Assembly: GCA_003427395.1 (NCBI GenBank)
Contig: BFEA01000302.1
Span: 1,680,474-1,704,704 of the forward strand
Direction: 5' to 3'
DNA length: 24,231 bases
Source: Chara braunii
Lineage: Eukaryota > Streptophyta > Charophyceae > Charales > Characeae
Position numbers and translations under genes: made by a program. This document shows positions 1 to 10,840 of the stretch, one piece after another. Under the pieces are notes generated by a model. It was not told where the DNA came from and did no database searches. It was given only the letters and a program-made list of their open reading frames with translations. Position 1 is the stretch's first letter. Each line of letters opens with the position of its first letter.

Positions 1-28
1 AAAAAAAAAAAAAAAAAAGGGGGGGGGG
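1..28. repeat. Poly-A then poly-G homopolymer at window edge
   Basis: Eighteen A residues are followed by a run of G. With the poly-C at the opposite end of the window, this suggests the window is bounded by contig or gap edges at low-complexity sequence. Confidence 0.9.
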
Positions 29-780
29 AAAGAAATGCAAGGGGGAGGAAAGCAACAGCCACAACCACGAACGTGGCCGCGCCAGTGCTTCAAGTACAGG
101 TTAAATTGACCTGAATGTGGCTATTCAGGCCAAGCTTGTAACTTGAAGGGACAGGGGGGAAAGTGATTGTGTACAACCACTTTTGTGACGTACATGCACT
201 TGATAAAGTGTTGGGTACAGGGGGAAAAGGAAAAAAGGGAAAAAGGAAGGAGGCAGTTGAGAGTAATGTCTCCCTAAGTGTGTGGCTGAGGTGCGACAGC
301 CTCAGACCCTTGATCTTGATCGAATCAAGGGCCGCATGCAAGTGACGAATTTTCCCTGGGGGCTGCTGAGGCAGCCAAGCACTTCCCAGCCACTACAAAG
401 GAGGCAGTTGTCCCCCGGCTGCCACACAAAGCCTTCACTCTGCTAATGTGTGACAACACACTTGAGTGCTGAGATGAGGTGTTGAGGAGTTGCTGAGGGA
501 GCTGGAGGACTGCTATTGGAGGAGACTAAAGGTCTGCAGGAAGAGTACAAGGAGGAGGAAGGCAGCCATAGCTGAGGCAGGGGCATTCTGGTCCACCCTC
601 TAGCCAGGCTTCTCCTTGAGGGGGGGGGGCGACGGCGGTACTGCAGGACGCAGCGGTGCAACCAGGCGAGTGGAAGGGAGGTGCCAGCCGTTAAATCGTA
701 CAGTGAAACCCCATTTTCATGGGGTTGACAGCGACGTCATTCTCGACACTGGTGGTGGTCACTCTCCAAGGCGGCAATTT
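29..780. other. No gene recognised; purine-rich low-complexity stretch
   Basis: The frames of 60-83 codons here have no recognisable domain and overlap on opposite strands. 205-250 is G/A-rich and 470-640 is rich in GAGG-type motifs with a poly-G run near 620. No promoter or RNA gene could be supported. Confidence 0.5.
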
Positions 781-782
781 GT

Positions 783-1300
783 TTTTCTTTTGGCAGGACA
801 AGTGCTGCCGGATTTGCGGTGTGGCGGTACTTGATTTTTCTTTTGGCTGGGAAGTGCTGCCGAATTTGCGGCACGACGACACTTGATTTTTCTTTTGGTA
901 GGGAAGTGCTCCCGGATTTGCAGCGCGGTGGCACTTGATTTTCTTTTCGCGGGGAAAGTGTTGCCGGATTTATGGTGCGATGACACTTGATTTTCCTTTT
1001 GGCAGGGAAGTGCTGCTAGGCACTTGCTCTTTTGGCAGGGAAGTGCTGCCGAATTTGTGACGCGGCGACACTTTATTTTTCTTTTGGCGGGGAAGTGTTG
1101 TCGGATTTGCGGCGCGGCGGCACTTGATTTTTCTTTTGGGGGGGAAGTGCTGCCGGATTTGCAACGCAGCGACACTTTATTTTTCTTTTGGCAGGGAAGT
1201 GCTTCGGGATTTGTGGCGTGGTGGCACTTGTTTTTTTTGGCGGGAAGATGCTGCCGGATTGGTGGCAAGGCAGCACTTGTTTTTTTTTTGTGGATATGCA
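783..1300. repeat. Minisatellite, 52-53 bp period, about 10 degenerate copies
   Basis: The motif CTTTTGGCRGGGAAGTGCTG recurs at 787, 840, 892, 943, 996, 1028 (after a short unit), 1081, 1133 and 1185, giving a 52-53 bp period. It is followed by degenerate units to about 1300. Each unit has a T-rich part and a GC-rich part containing GCCGGATTTGCGGCGCGGCG-like sequence. Because 52 is not a multiple of 3, the same peptide (IRQHFPAKRKIKC-like on the minus strand) appears in several frames. The 192-codon minus-strand frame over this array is therefore read as a repeat product, not a gene. Confidence 0.9.
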
Positions 1301-1339
1301 GCTGGATTAGCGACACGGCAACGGGGATTTGCGACACGG

Positions 1340-2410
1340 CAGCAACAGAGTTTTTTTTCTACTGCGGGATGTCTGTTTTGTTTGATGAGGTTGTGCTACC
1401 AGAGTGGAGTTTGCGGCGGCGGCAACGTGACATGGTGGCAATTCGTGCGCGAGACACTACGGAATCTGCGTAAGGAGCGCGTGTTGGGGGTTGGGACTGC
1501 CTCGGCTTTTGCAGCAGTGGTGCCAGATCACTTGGAACCTGTCTAGGACCAGCTGGGACCGGCGCAGGGTGTATGCGGTCACAATGACAATCTCGGGACT
1601 GGTTGGGTTTAGCGGGACTCAGTTTTTTTTGGAGTGCAGCGTGAAGTTATTGTGGTCAAAGGTCTTTTGACAAGATGGTTGGTGGCGTAGGACCATCTGG
1701 GACCACTTGAGACTGGTTGGGACAGGTGTGGGACCAGTTGGGACTAGCGTGGTGTCGTGATTTTTTGGAAGGCGTCTGGCTCGCCGTCATACATTTAAGC
1801 TTACCGCGGGTGAGACGTGCAAGCGCGAGGCGGTTGACTGGGACTCACCTTTGTGGTTGTGATTTATTGATTGGTTTTCTTGAGTGAGCCAAGATACTTT
1901 TCGGATTCCTGTCACAACTGTGTGAACCTACACTTTGCTTGGCCCTGTTTGTTTTGAACGTTCAGAAGAAAAGGTTGAGTAAAGCGTGTGTGGTCATGCA
2001 TGTGAAAAATGGGATCTGACGGGAGTATGGGTTGCTGGATTTTCTGGACCTGTTGGTTGTTTTTGTGTGTGCAGGTAGATTATGGATGCTTGCAATGGAG
2101 AATGGTTAATGCCTTATTGAGATGAGGAAAAATATTGTTTTGTTTGTACCTTTCGTCTAACTTCTTATTAAAAGGACTTATTGTTCTGAAAAAGATTAAT
2201 CCAATGCATGTCGTAAAATGAATCCGATTGAAATAAAGCAGATAAGGTCAAATTGACTTAGTATTTTCCTGAGGATTACCCGTTCTGTCCTGAATGACCT
2301 TATCTGTTTGTACCTGTTCAAATGATTCTCATTCCTTATCTCCTCTCTCTTCTTTTCGTCCAAGTTACTCTGAACACATGAGAGATAAAAATAATTGAAA
2401 GCTACTTACA
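1340..2410. other. No gene recognised; short GGGACCAGTTGGGAC-like motifs
   Basis: 1540-1760 holds several imperfect copies of a 12-15 bp motif (GGACCAGCTGGGACC, GGGACTGGTTGGG, GGGACCACTTGAGAC, GGGACCAGTTGGGAC) at irregular spacing. The rest is AT-leaning unique-looking sequence. No open frame of note, RNA gene or element end was identified. Confidence 0.4.
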
Positions 2411-3040
2411 GTGGATACATCTTCTCTCTCAAGGAAGCATCTGGAGTGGGGGTTTCATTGCTTTAGGAGCCGACCCAGTTATCGACCCATAGTGAATTGT
2501 TCTACGGGGGGGGTACTTTGCCGACTCGGTGGAGAAGGCCCGACTTTTGAGATCCGAGTTTTTCTGCTCGGGCGAGGAGGAGTACCCCAGACCACTTCCT
2601 AGAGGGAAAGATACTTAAAGCAATACCCCTGATCAAGAATCATCTAAAGCAGTCCGTCATCCAAGAAGACAGAGAAACATATGAAGACGGGTGTGGGTGT
2701 GTTCAATCTTAGGTTGGCGTTAGGATGAAATGAATAACTTTGGCAGCGCATCTTATCAAGTCAAAACTAAGATAAACCGACTACCTTGTCGACTGCATTG
2801 AGGTTATTATCGAAAACCAACTCCTCGTTGGCGGCTGTATGATTTTTGCGGAATTCGACCCGGGGTGGTCGGATTTTATTTTGATATTGTGTTATTGGAT
2901 GTATTTAATGATGATTTAGATTCGTTCGGTTATCATTTCAGATTGGATATATGTTCATGTCGACTACGATCGATTCGTTTTTACGTAACTACGTGTGGTT
3001 GTTATGACTTTCTTTTTAACTGATGACCAAAGAAACTAGG
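2411..3040. other. No gene recognised; AT-rich intergenic sequence
   Basis: A 63-codon frame at 2411-2602 contains a poly-G tract and resembles nothing I recognise. 2860-3000 is AT-rich. A weak inverted match joins about 2450-2468 (GGGGGTTTCATTGCTTTAG) to about 2615-2632 (TTAAAGCAATACCCCTG), too imperfect to call an element. Confidence 0.35.
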
Positions 3041-3086
3041 ATATTGGGGGTTTCACGCTTGGTTGAGACCGTCCTAGTCGACCGGC

Positions 3087-3440
3087 GTACGTTTCGTACT
3101 TAGGAAGTTTTCTGAGTTCCTTTTGGATTTCGTAGAGATTAGGTTAAGCCTCAAACCGACGTTATGTTGCTAAGAGTCTAGTCTTGGTTGAAGCTGCAGA
3201 TTATTCGGGAGTTTCGTACAAATTTTGTGTACCGTCTGGAGTGAGAGGTTCTTTTGGGCCTCAAACCAACGATGATAAGATCTTAGTTTGTATGTTGTGT
3301 CGGTTGAGACTTCGAACCAGTTACTTTCGGATTATCAGTAATATGAGGTTTTAAACCGAAGAGAGTAGGTAAGAGGTTCTAGGGTTTGAGTTAGCACTAC
3401 GAGGACTGATACGGACATCTATTTTAGCCATGATTGTGTG
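3087..3440. repeat. Degenerate direct repeat, about 126 bp period
   Basis: GTTTCGTAC...GCCTCAAACCGACG...TTGGTTGAAGC (from 3087) is echoed by GTTTCGTAC...GCCTCAAACCAACG...TCGGTTGAGAC (from 3213). Weaker echoes follow (CTTCGAACCAG near 3311, TTTTAAACCGAAG near 3350). This looks like an old, decayed tandem repeat. Confidence 0.45.
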
Positions 3441-3479
3441 AGCCTGTGTCTTTTCCGGGTCCTACGTTGTCGAACCTCT

Positions 3480-4045
3480 TGACGTTTTCGGACACGCTCA
3501 GAGGACAACAGCGGCAGTGGGTTTGTGGAACGTGGGAAGAACGTCGAGGGTGATGTGAGGTGGAATCCCTTTGAGGATGACAATGTGGTGGCGGTCGAAA
3601 CCGTTCGGGGTAACCATTACCTGCCGGCGCATAGCAATCAAGGAAGTACTATGTGTACTGAGTACCATTGTCTTACGAAAGAACACGTGTGTTTTAATGC
3701 ATGTGATGTTTTGTCTGAATGATGAATTTTACTCGCTAATCAATGACATAAGGCAACTTATGACTTCAACAGAGAAATAGACGGGTGGAAAAATTGCTAG
3801 GACAACAAGGACTTCAACTCCGATGAGGGACTGAGGGCCATATACATTGAGATAGGCAAGGAGCATTGGGTCCATCTGCGTAAAAAGTGATAGTTTTAGT
3901 GAAAAGCAAGTGAGAAAAAAGTTTATTGAGTTTGATCCAAACTTTTTTCTTTTTTTTTAACTAGTTGTGGTGGTAAAATGTTTGTCGAACCAAATCCGAT
4001 TCTTGAAAATTAATGGTTGAAGGATATAGTGAGAGAAAAAGACGT
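3480..4045. other. No gene recognised
   Basis: Frames of 62-69 codons at 3498-3780 overlap on both strands and match no family known to me. They begin and end without splice-like or promoter-like context. 3938-3960 contains poly-T. Nothing else stands out. Confidence 0.4.
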
Positions 4046-4050
4046 TCGGA

Positions 4051-4712
4051 GATGGTCATTCATGCACAAAATGAAGTAGTATTCAATTTAAATTGGGGTG
4101 GGTGAAGGATAGTCGAGAGATAAAGGACACAAATTGAATAACCAAAAGTCGAAAAGTGTGAAAAATTGTGGGAGGGAGCGAAGTCGAGCAAAGTGAAAGA
4201 GAGCATCGTGAAGCAGAGAGGTGGGAAGAAGGTGACTATCCTGAAGGCAAGTCAAAAGGAAAGCAATGTGTTCTTGTGAATGAAATTGTTGAGTGTAGAA
4301 GACATTCATAGATGGTCATTTATGCACAAAGTGAGATAATATTCAAATTCAAGTGTGGTGAGTAATGGATAGTCGGGAAATGGAGAACACAAATTTTAAA
4401 TAGTCAAAACTCAAGCAATGTGTTCCAATCTTATGGGTAGAATTCTAATGATGAGGTGCGGGGTCATTTGTTACCGTTTGGGAAAACATTCATCATTCAC
4501 CTAGAGAGTCCAAGGATCATTCATGCGAAAGAAATATTCATCATTCACACAGCATGAGATAAAGTCTTGGAGCATGGAGCTTTCTTCAGAAAGTGACGGT
4601 GGCAGATGAAAGGAAGTCTAATGAGATTTATGGTTGGATGTAAGCCTTTTTTTTTTTTGCATGCACATTCAACCCTTGTCAACTTTACTTTTTCGGTTTC
4701 CCCCCCTCTTAT

Positions 4713-4759
<47 letters not shown>

Positions 4760-5006
4760 ATTTAAAGAGTGTTCAAAACTTAGACGATATGATAATAATA
4801 TTTCTCAAGGAGAGATTCTGTTTGAAAATAAAGGTTGAGGGTTAAAGGTTGGATGCTTAAGGGAAGGTGGGAGTGGTGAGTGAGTGCAAAAATATTCGCA
4901 AATGATTGAGATAGCGGTCATCATGCATAGATTGAGATAACCGTTCAGAAATTTGAAGTGAGGTGAGTGATGGGTAGTCACAAATTCTAAAATATCAAAA
5001 ATTATG
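4051..5006. repeat. Diverged direct-repeat family, three copies
   Basis: A ~110 bp segment starting GATGGTCATTCATGCACAAA occurs at 4051-4161 and again at 4311-4420, 260 bp apart. Both carry the landmarks GTATTCAA/ATATTCAA, GGATAGTCG and GGACACAAATT/GAACACAAATT. A more diverged third copy lies at about 4911-5006 (GCGGTCATCATGCATAGA...GGGTAGTCACAAATT). The following sequence is shared too: CTTATGGGTAGAATTCTAATGA near 4430 against CCTATGGGTAGGGTCCTAATAA near 5024. The short motif ATTCATCATTC recurs through 4490-5240. Confidence 0.7.
4711..4760. repeat. Compound (TA)n(TG)n microsatellite
   Basis: Alternating TA runs directly into TG repeats. Any frame through it is an artefact. Confidence 0.95.
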
Positions 5007-5009
5007 GAC

Positions 5010-6330
5010 ATTGTGAACTTATCCTATGGGTAGGGTCCTAATAATTAGGCGAGGGAGTCATTCATAACTATTGGGAAGACATTCATCATTCTTCTAGGGG
5101 ATGATTATAAAGAGGTGGTTGTGGGGTCATGCGAAACAGATGAGTGATGTGCATTATGCAGGGTCATTGGGAAACATTCATGAATGCCTTAGAGCAGGGT
5201 ACACAGATGAAAGTGTTCTGGTTTTGAGAAAAATTCATCATTAACATGGCGGGATAAAATAGTGAGGTAATAATAATGCAAGTGTCATGGAGAGAGCATT
5301 TATGGCATTCATCGTTCCTTTGTGAGGAATACAAATAATGAGAGTGTCCTAGTTATTATCATGCCTATTGTACAAAATACAATTTCATAGAAAACATAAC
5401 ATGAGAGTGAATTGCTCATAATTCAAAAGGAGAGTAACCTAGTGGTCAGACGCAGAGAGGGAAGGGGTGATTCGTAGGAACTTGTTGATCATTCATCATT
5501 ATCATCAACGAAACTTGAAAATGAGATAGTCTACCATCATGAACGGGATTTGACAACCATAGGTTGATATGATTGAGAGCAAATTTTACAAGACGCTGGT
5601 AGTTGCAAAGTGCTGATAATTGCTATCTTCTTGTATGAAAAACAAAGATGCAAGCCGTGGAGAATTAATCGAATGAACCGAATGGTTGTCTACCATACGT
5701 TTTGTTTCCCTGCGTACAACTCGAATTTTTTTTAGTTCTCGCATGGTCGCTTAGTCCATCGTGCGCTTCCTGCCCCTTCTTTCCTCTCCCCCCCCCCCTC
5801 CCCCCCTTTTTTTTACAAGGTTGATCTTGCTTCATGATGTAGATAAGTCCGAATGGCCAAGAAATAAATCGAAGATAAGGAAAATTAATAGGAGAGGAAT
5901 TATGAAGCAGAATAGTAGGAAAATGCAAAGGACAATAGTGAGAGTTGTTATAGGGAAGGAGAGCTTAAGGAGGGGATTTGCAGAAAAGAGGATGATTGAC
6001 ATGAAGGCGAGTCTAAATGAAAGGAAGAGGAGTAGTTCAAAAAGGGAGTTCACTCGTTCATCCATGGTTACCAGCAGTGGACCTGCAGGACAAAGATACT
6101 CATAATCAAGACAAATTTAGATTAAAGATCGTTACCTCATGTCATTTACTTTTTTGAACTTTTTTTTCCCCTTAATCAGCTTCTGAATTTTCCTTCGAAA
6201 ATTTCTTCTCCTCTCCTTTTTTTTTTTAAAGCAAAATTAGGACAGAGAAGTTTTTCAACAGGTTTTGATTTACATTCGTTGCAGCTATAAGAAGCATTCT
6301 CCCCCCCCTTTTTTTTTTTAGTGGTGTTCC
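5010..6330. other. No gene recognised; AT-rich with poly-C/poly-T tracts
   Basis: Includes a C/T homopolymer tract at 5788-5813 and poly-T runs near 6150, 6220 and 6310. Open frames of 77-114 codons at 5665-6105 overlap on opposite strands, contain homopolymer-coded residues and have no recognisable domain. No RNA gene or element end seen. Confidence 0.4.
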
Positions 6331-6334
6331 AAGT

Positions 6335-6672
6335 GTGCTACATGGGTTGTAATTAACAAAGCCTAAGCTGATGCGATCTGAGTTGCTTGGGGTGAGGGTT
6401 GCCTTGGGCTAGATTTTACCAGCGATCCTAAGGATTAAGGTCGTTATGACTGCAAGCTAACTACGAGATATTATGTTGCAGGGAGAAAGATTAAAGCCAC
6501 TCATTTTATTTTTTATTTGCTTTGTTGGGTATGCTAAATGAGTTGTAGTTCGCAAGCCTAGGCTGAGGCAATCTGAGTTGGTTGGGTAACTTAAGGTTGC
6601 CTTGGGCTAGATTCTGCCCGCGATCCTGAGGAGTGAAATGGTGATTGCGAACTAACTCCTAAGCATTAGGTC
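6335..6672. repeat. Direct duplication, 196 bp period
   Basis: GTGCTACATGGGTTGTAATT...GGTTGCCTTGGGCTAGATTT (from 6335) recurs as ATGCTAAATGAGTTGTAGTT...GGTTGCCTTGGGCTAGATTC (from 6531). Both continue into GCGATCCTAAGGA/GCGATCCTGAGGA and CTAACTAC/CTAACTCC. The copies have diverged noticeably. Confidence 0.75.
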
Positions 6673-6754
6673 GCAAGTGAAAATAGAAAAGAAAGAATAA
6701 TGTCACCTGGTCACAGTGCATAGTTAATGCAACATTAGTCTCTGTCTGGTTTAT

Positions 6755-6850
6755 GCCGTGGATGAAGGTTGTTGATTGTGCCTTCGAGTGACCGTTAACT
6801 AGACTGTCCACATGGGTGAAGGTTATTGTCAGTGCTTTCGAGTGGCATGG
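6755..6850. repeat. Short tandem duplication, 54 bp period
   Basis: GATGAAGGTTGTTGATTGTG with CCTTCGAGTGAC (from 6761) is repeated as GGTGAAGGTTATTGTCAGTG with CTTTCGAGTGGC (from 6815). A partial echo, GTGAAGGTTATTGTTATTG, lies near 7712. Confidence 0.65.
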
Positions 6851-6870
6851 CGGCCCCCCCTTTCTTGCGT

Positions 6871-6892
6871 TTTTTTTTTTTTTTTTTTTTTT
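6871..6892. repeat. Poly-T tract
   Basis: Uninterrupted T run of about 22 bases next to a poly-C run at 6855-6861. Confidence 0.9.
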
Positions 6893-6926
6893 GCAGAGCT
6901 GAAGGCAAGAGGGTAGGAATAAGAGC

Positions 6927-7486
6927 GGAGGTAGTGCTTACGTTGACAACAGATTCTCTGATGATTTTTTTTTTTCTCGCAAACTTACGCAACGATATAA
7001 GATATTTTTTGAATATACGACCTACCCATGCATCTAGTCGATTGGAAAGTAAGGAAACAGGGAGATTCATCAATGAAGGAATACTAATTAGGGGCAAGAG
7101 CAAGCGGTAGATTTGTAATGCTAGAAACTGCGCTGCTTTCAGAATACGCATCGACGAAGAGAGAGGTCGAAAGGATGCAGAGATCATTAGGTCGTGTTCC
7201 TTTTTTGGAGATAGTGCTTATGTTGACGACAAATTCTCTGTTTTTTCTTTCCGCAAAGATAGAAGATATCTTTTGAATATAAGACCTACCCAATGTACCC
7301 ATGCATCTAGTCAATTGTAAAAAAAGGACACAGGGAGATTCATTAATGAAGGAAAACTAGATTCGACGCAAGAACAAGCGGTAAATCTGTAGGGCTAAAA
7401 TCTGTGGTGCTTTAATAAATACTCATCGATGGAGAGAGAGGCCGAAAGGATGCAAAGATAATTGGGATGTGTTCCTTTCTGCCATC
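6927..7486. repeat. Tandem duplication of a 280 bp unit
   Basis: Unit 1 (6927-7206) and unit 2 (7207-7486) share, in order: GAGGTAGTGCTTACGTTGAC, GACCTACCCATGCATCTAGT, ACAGGGAGATTCAT, GCAAGAGCAAGCGGTA, GAGAGAGGTCGAAAGGATGC and a GTGTTCCTTT end. Unit 2 carries small insertions. No coding function is visible in either copy. Confidence 0.85.
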
Positions 7487-7489
7487 CCC

Positions 7490-7490
<1 letters not shown>

Positions 7491-7550
<60 letters not shown>

Positions 7551-7552
7551 AC
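7491..7552. repeat. 46-base poly-C run followed by (AC)8
   Basis: C occupies 7491-7536 without interruption, then AC repeats to 7552. A homopolymer this long is rare and is hard to sequence accurately, so its length is uncertain. Proline-rich and glycine-rich frames over it are artefacts. Confidence 0.95.
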
Positions 7553-7689
7553 CTTTCCTTAAAAAAAATACCCCCTTTACAAACAAAATTTCGGAATTGC
7601 AAAGATTTAATAGCACAACCCCTTCGCCTCATGTCAATCTTCCTTTTTTTATTTTTTTTATTTTAAACAAGCTGTTGGTATTGAGAGTT

Positions 7690-9470
7690 GAGTAGTTTGC
7701 AGATTTCGTAAGTGAAGGTTATTGTTATTGATGCTTACCCTACTTATTGATTTTTTATTATTATAATTATTTTACAGAAGGAAAGCGTAAAACATTTACA
7801 TGCAGAGGAAAGCAGAAGCGAAAAGTCGTATAGAAACCAGAATTATGGCGAAATTGTCACACTTAAAATTAAGAGTATCTTATCAAATGACCGAAGGGGC
7901 GATTGTACCGATCACACATTAAGGCAAACAAAGCTTATATGTAGATTTGGGGAGAAGAAGAAAGAAAGTGAAGAGGTGGAGGAGAAAGAGGATAAAGAGG
8001 ACTACGAAGATCAAGATGTCTAGATTTCTACAAAGACTCGACTTACGTCTCCGCCTAGGGATTTTGGGTTGTTGTACAGAGAGGTTGGGGAAGAGAGGGT
8101 TGAGAGTTGGGAGAGGGGGGTTTAGTGACTAGGAAAAGAGGTTGGAGAAGGAGTTGTTGAGGGGGAGAGGAAGAGGAATCGGAAGACGATGCTTCCTCGA
8201 GTTCAGTCTTTCCAGACTTTATGCGACGGGGGTTTGGCTGCCTTCCTCGGCATCCCTACCTGTATCCTTCCTGAAGCTCAGACACTTTCCACTACCCTTT
8301 GAGGAGTGGAAGAAGAAACAAGGGTAATTCGGACAAAAAAGAGGAGATGGATCCAGTGGAAGGACTGGATGGCGAACGTAGCTAGGAAGATTGCCGAAGA
8401 CTTTCTTCCTTAAAAATCTAAACCAGGGGTCTGGCCCCCAGTCAGCGAGCTCTTCGATGTGAAGTTCGGCGACTGCTTCTTCGGCGAGTGAATTGAAGAA
8501 ATCCTTGAAGAATGTCAGGATTGGAAAAGCGAGAAACGACGAGGTGGTTAATCTGAGAAGGTTGTCCACCAATGAGAAGATACCCTTTTTTACCAGGTGT
8601 AGGAAGCTTTGTTGCCCATGCAAGCGATATACATGGCAAGGCAGTATGAGTTCGCTGAGATATCGTTTGCACACACCACTGGAATTCGGCCAGATCTAGC
8701 CGAGCTCTGAGAATATCCCTTGGAGAGAGCGAGGAGAGTGGTTCAGAGTCGATGGAGTGGTGGAGAAGAGCGAATAGGGGAGGAGCTCAGCGGTCCGCGT
8801 GCGCTTGCGATGAGGAGAGACTTATCTCTGTTATGAAATTTAAATCTCACCACGTCGGTGCAGAACTGGACGATGTCGTCTACATTGAGGATTGCGCCGT
8901 ACTCGATTTCCACCTTCCTTTTTTGAAGCTTGATGTGTTAAGTGGGGATGACGAGAGGGAGGGAGAAAAGATAGAAAGGTAGCAACAAGGTGGTTGGAGG
9001 ATCTATGACAAAAATTATTTCTAACTTTGGACCCGTGGCTATAGGCGAAGAGTTTCGGAAGGTGGGGAAGTCTATGATTGTTGCGAATTGCTGGAAAAGG
9101 AGATGGGAACGAGTGGGGGAGGAGGACTGCAATAGAAGATGGGAAGAGAAATGGTGTTTAAGGAAAGTGTCAAAAAAAGGTGGTTGCTCTAGCGGAGGTG
9201 AATGGTGTGAGAAAGTGGGAGACACGAAGTGTGGGGAGGGGAAAGAGGAGCGGGGAGGAGGTGGGGGGGAGGACTAGGAGGGTAGGGAAAGAGCCAGTGA
9301 GCAGAGGGGAAGACTTCTGGAACTGCCGTCGCCGTTCATTGTAGCGAGAGATATTGGACGGGCTTACCTGTGAATAAGTAGCTGCAGTGGATGGTTACGA
9401 AAAAAGTGGGCCGTAAGCAGTCTAGTAGCAAAAAGGGTTACGAGATCCATGGAGAAGGCTCGATAGTATG
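7690..9470. other. No gene recognised; purine-rich sequence
   Basis: 7940-8170 and 8940-9300 are GA-rich on the plus strand. The longest frame is 151 codons on the minus strand (8219-8674). It has no recognisable domain and is overlapped by open frames on both strands, so I do not call it. The 8400-8700 interval has more balanced composition and could be a worn transposon or gene fragment, but I see no motif. Confidence 0.4.
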
Positions 9471-9475
9471 GCTGG

Positions 9476-9763
9476 GTGCAGATGTGTGTGAGTGAAAAAA
9501 TCGCATGGAGAGTGAGTGCTAATGCAATGGGTGCAAAAGGCGTTGTGAACGACATCTCTTCAAAGCGGCTGACTGACTGTCTTGATGTGACTTGCATGTT
9601 TGTCTACGCGATGGGCGCAACGGCTAACAGAAGGAATCAGAAGAGCACGCAACGTGAGTTGACGCAGTCTTCTGCGACCGGTCCTGCGTCAGTTACTTAT
9701 GATCTTTCTACTCCTGAAAGTAGTGGAGGTCGGGCTGCCAAGGGACTGCTTCCTACTAGGTGA
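9476..9763 (+). other. Open frame ending at a splice-donor-like site (possible exon)
   Basis: A 95-codon frame starts at ATG 9476 and runs to a TGA at 9761-9763. Just before the stop the sequence reads CTAG followed by GTGAGT (GT at 9760-9761), a close match to a eukaryotic 5' splice site, so the stop could lie inside an intron. The predicted C-terminal part is rich in S, T, Q, G and A (region TQSSATGPASVTYDLSTPE) with no recognised domain. No downstream exon or acceptor could be assigned. It may equally be chance. Confidence 0.2.
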
Positions 9764-9769
9764 GTCTCG

Positions 9770-10190
9770 ATGGTACCTCGAGAGTCTTGTTATCATGTCG
9801 CCATAAAGCCAAGTTTTGTTGTTTGCCAGACATTTTCAAAAATTTATCGACAAGTTTTAAATTTTGATACACGCATTATCTTAGTTTTTATTCATCAAAT
9901 CGCAATTGCGGATAACGAAAATCAAACCCATATCCCCTGCTTGAAAGGCAAAAAAATTACCTTTGCTTTGAGTTCTTTTACCTATTTGGCGGGGTTTCAC
10001 TGGATCAAGTGACCAGTTTCCCTCGTGGACTTTCACGCAACCTCCGAAGACGAAGTGGGCAAAGTCGAAGGCCCTACTGGGCATGATAAAGCATTGCGCA
10101 AAGTACGGAATTGGAAAAACACAAAATGGTTAGTAAAGAGTGAAGCTCAGTGTATAAGCGGCGCCTTGTTATCACGAATTCAAGATCAAA
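9770..10190. other. No gene recognised
   Basis: AT-rich. A GTG-started frame of 188 codons spans 10025-10591, but most of it lies in the duplicated element that begins near 10194, and the protein is unfamiliar. The non-repeat start (about 10025-10140) could be a decayed coding fragment. I see no domain. Confidence 0.35.
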
Positions 10191-10193
10191 AGT

Positions 10194-10840
10194 TTTCATA
10201 CTTTATTGGCTATACATTCTCCTTGTATTTATGCAGGATACGTTGTCGGTACTATTGCTTTTTTTTATGTGTATCCGGAACTCAACAAAAAAAATACACT
10301 GTGCGCGAAATCAATGAAAGTGGGAAGATAAAAGATCACTATGGAAAAAAAAAAACATTGATTTTACGTTCTGTGCTTCACACCATAATGCAACCTCTTG
10401 GAAGCCTAAATTTATATCGCCTTTACTGGCCAACATTGCTTTGCACGGTATGGAGAGAAATTTTTGTTTCTAAATACGATTGTTTGTTATCATTTTTTCT
10501 ACTTCGTCTATACGAGAAGCGCATTGCTGTGAAAATGAAAAACGATCTTCGCTTAAACCCAAGGGTAATTTTCTTGGAATTTCCTTTTTAAGCACTAATC
10601 GGAAAACGCATTCAACCCTGTACTATAAGATCTCGTATTGGTTATACATCCTCCTTGTATTTATGGAGGATGCATTGCCAGTACTATTGGTTTTTATTTA
10701 TGTGTATTCGGAACTCTACAACAAAAACACACTGCGCGTGAAATCAATGAAAGTGGGAAGCTGAAAGATCACTGTGGAAAAAGAAAAGCGGTGATCTTAC
10801 GTTCTATGCTTCGCACCATAACGTGACCTCTTGGAAGTGC
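10194..10840. repeat. Two direct copies of a ~200 bp sequence
   Basis: Copy 1 (about 10194-10405) and copy 2 (about 10625-10837) share TATACATTCTCCTTGTATTT/TATACATCCTCCTTGTATTT, GGTACTATTGC/AGTACTATTGG, ATGTGTATCCGGAACTC/ATGTGTATTCGGAACTC, AAATCAATGAAAGTGGGAAG and ACGTTCTGTGCTTC/ACGTTCTATGCTTC, ending in CCTCTTGGAAG. Frames in the two copies differ, so coding is unlikely. Confidence 0.85.

Noticed and set aside
759-1337. 192-codon minus-strand frame and 149-codon plus-strand frame
   Set aside because: Both are products of the minisatellite. The repeat length is not a multiple of three, the same peptide occurs in different frames, and both strands are open.
3018-3036. CTGATGACCAAAGAAAC resembling a hammerhead core
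   Set aside because: There is no stem II between CTGATGA and GAAA and no flanking stems I and III, so it is chance.
7462-7695. Proline-rich frame
   Set aside because: Encoded by the 46-base poly-C run.
8219-8674. 151-codon minus-strand frame
   Set aside because: No domain is recognised and it is overlapped by open frames on other strands. Not enough to call a gene.
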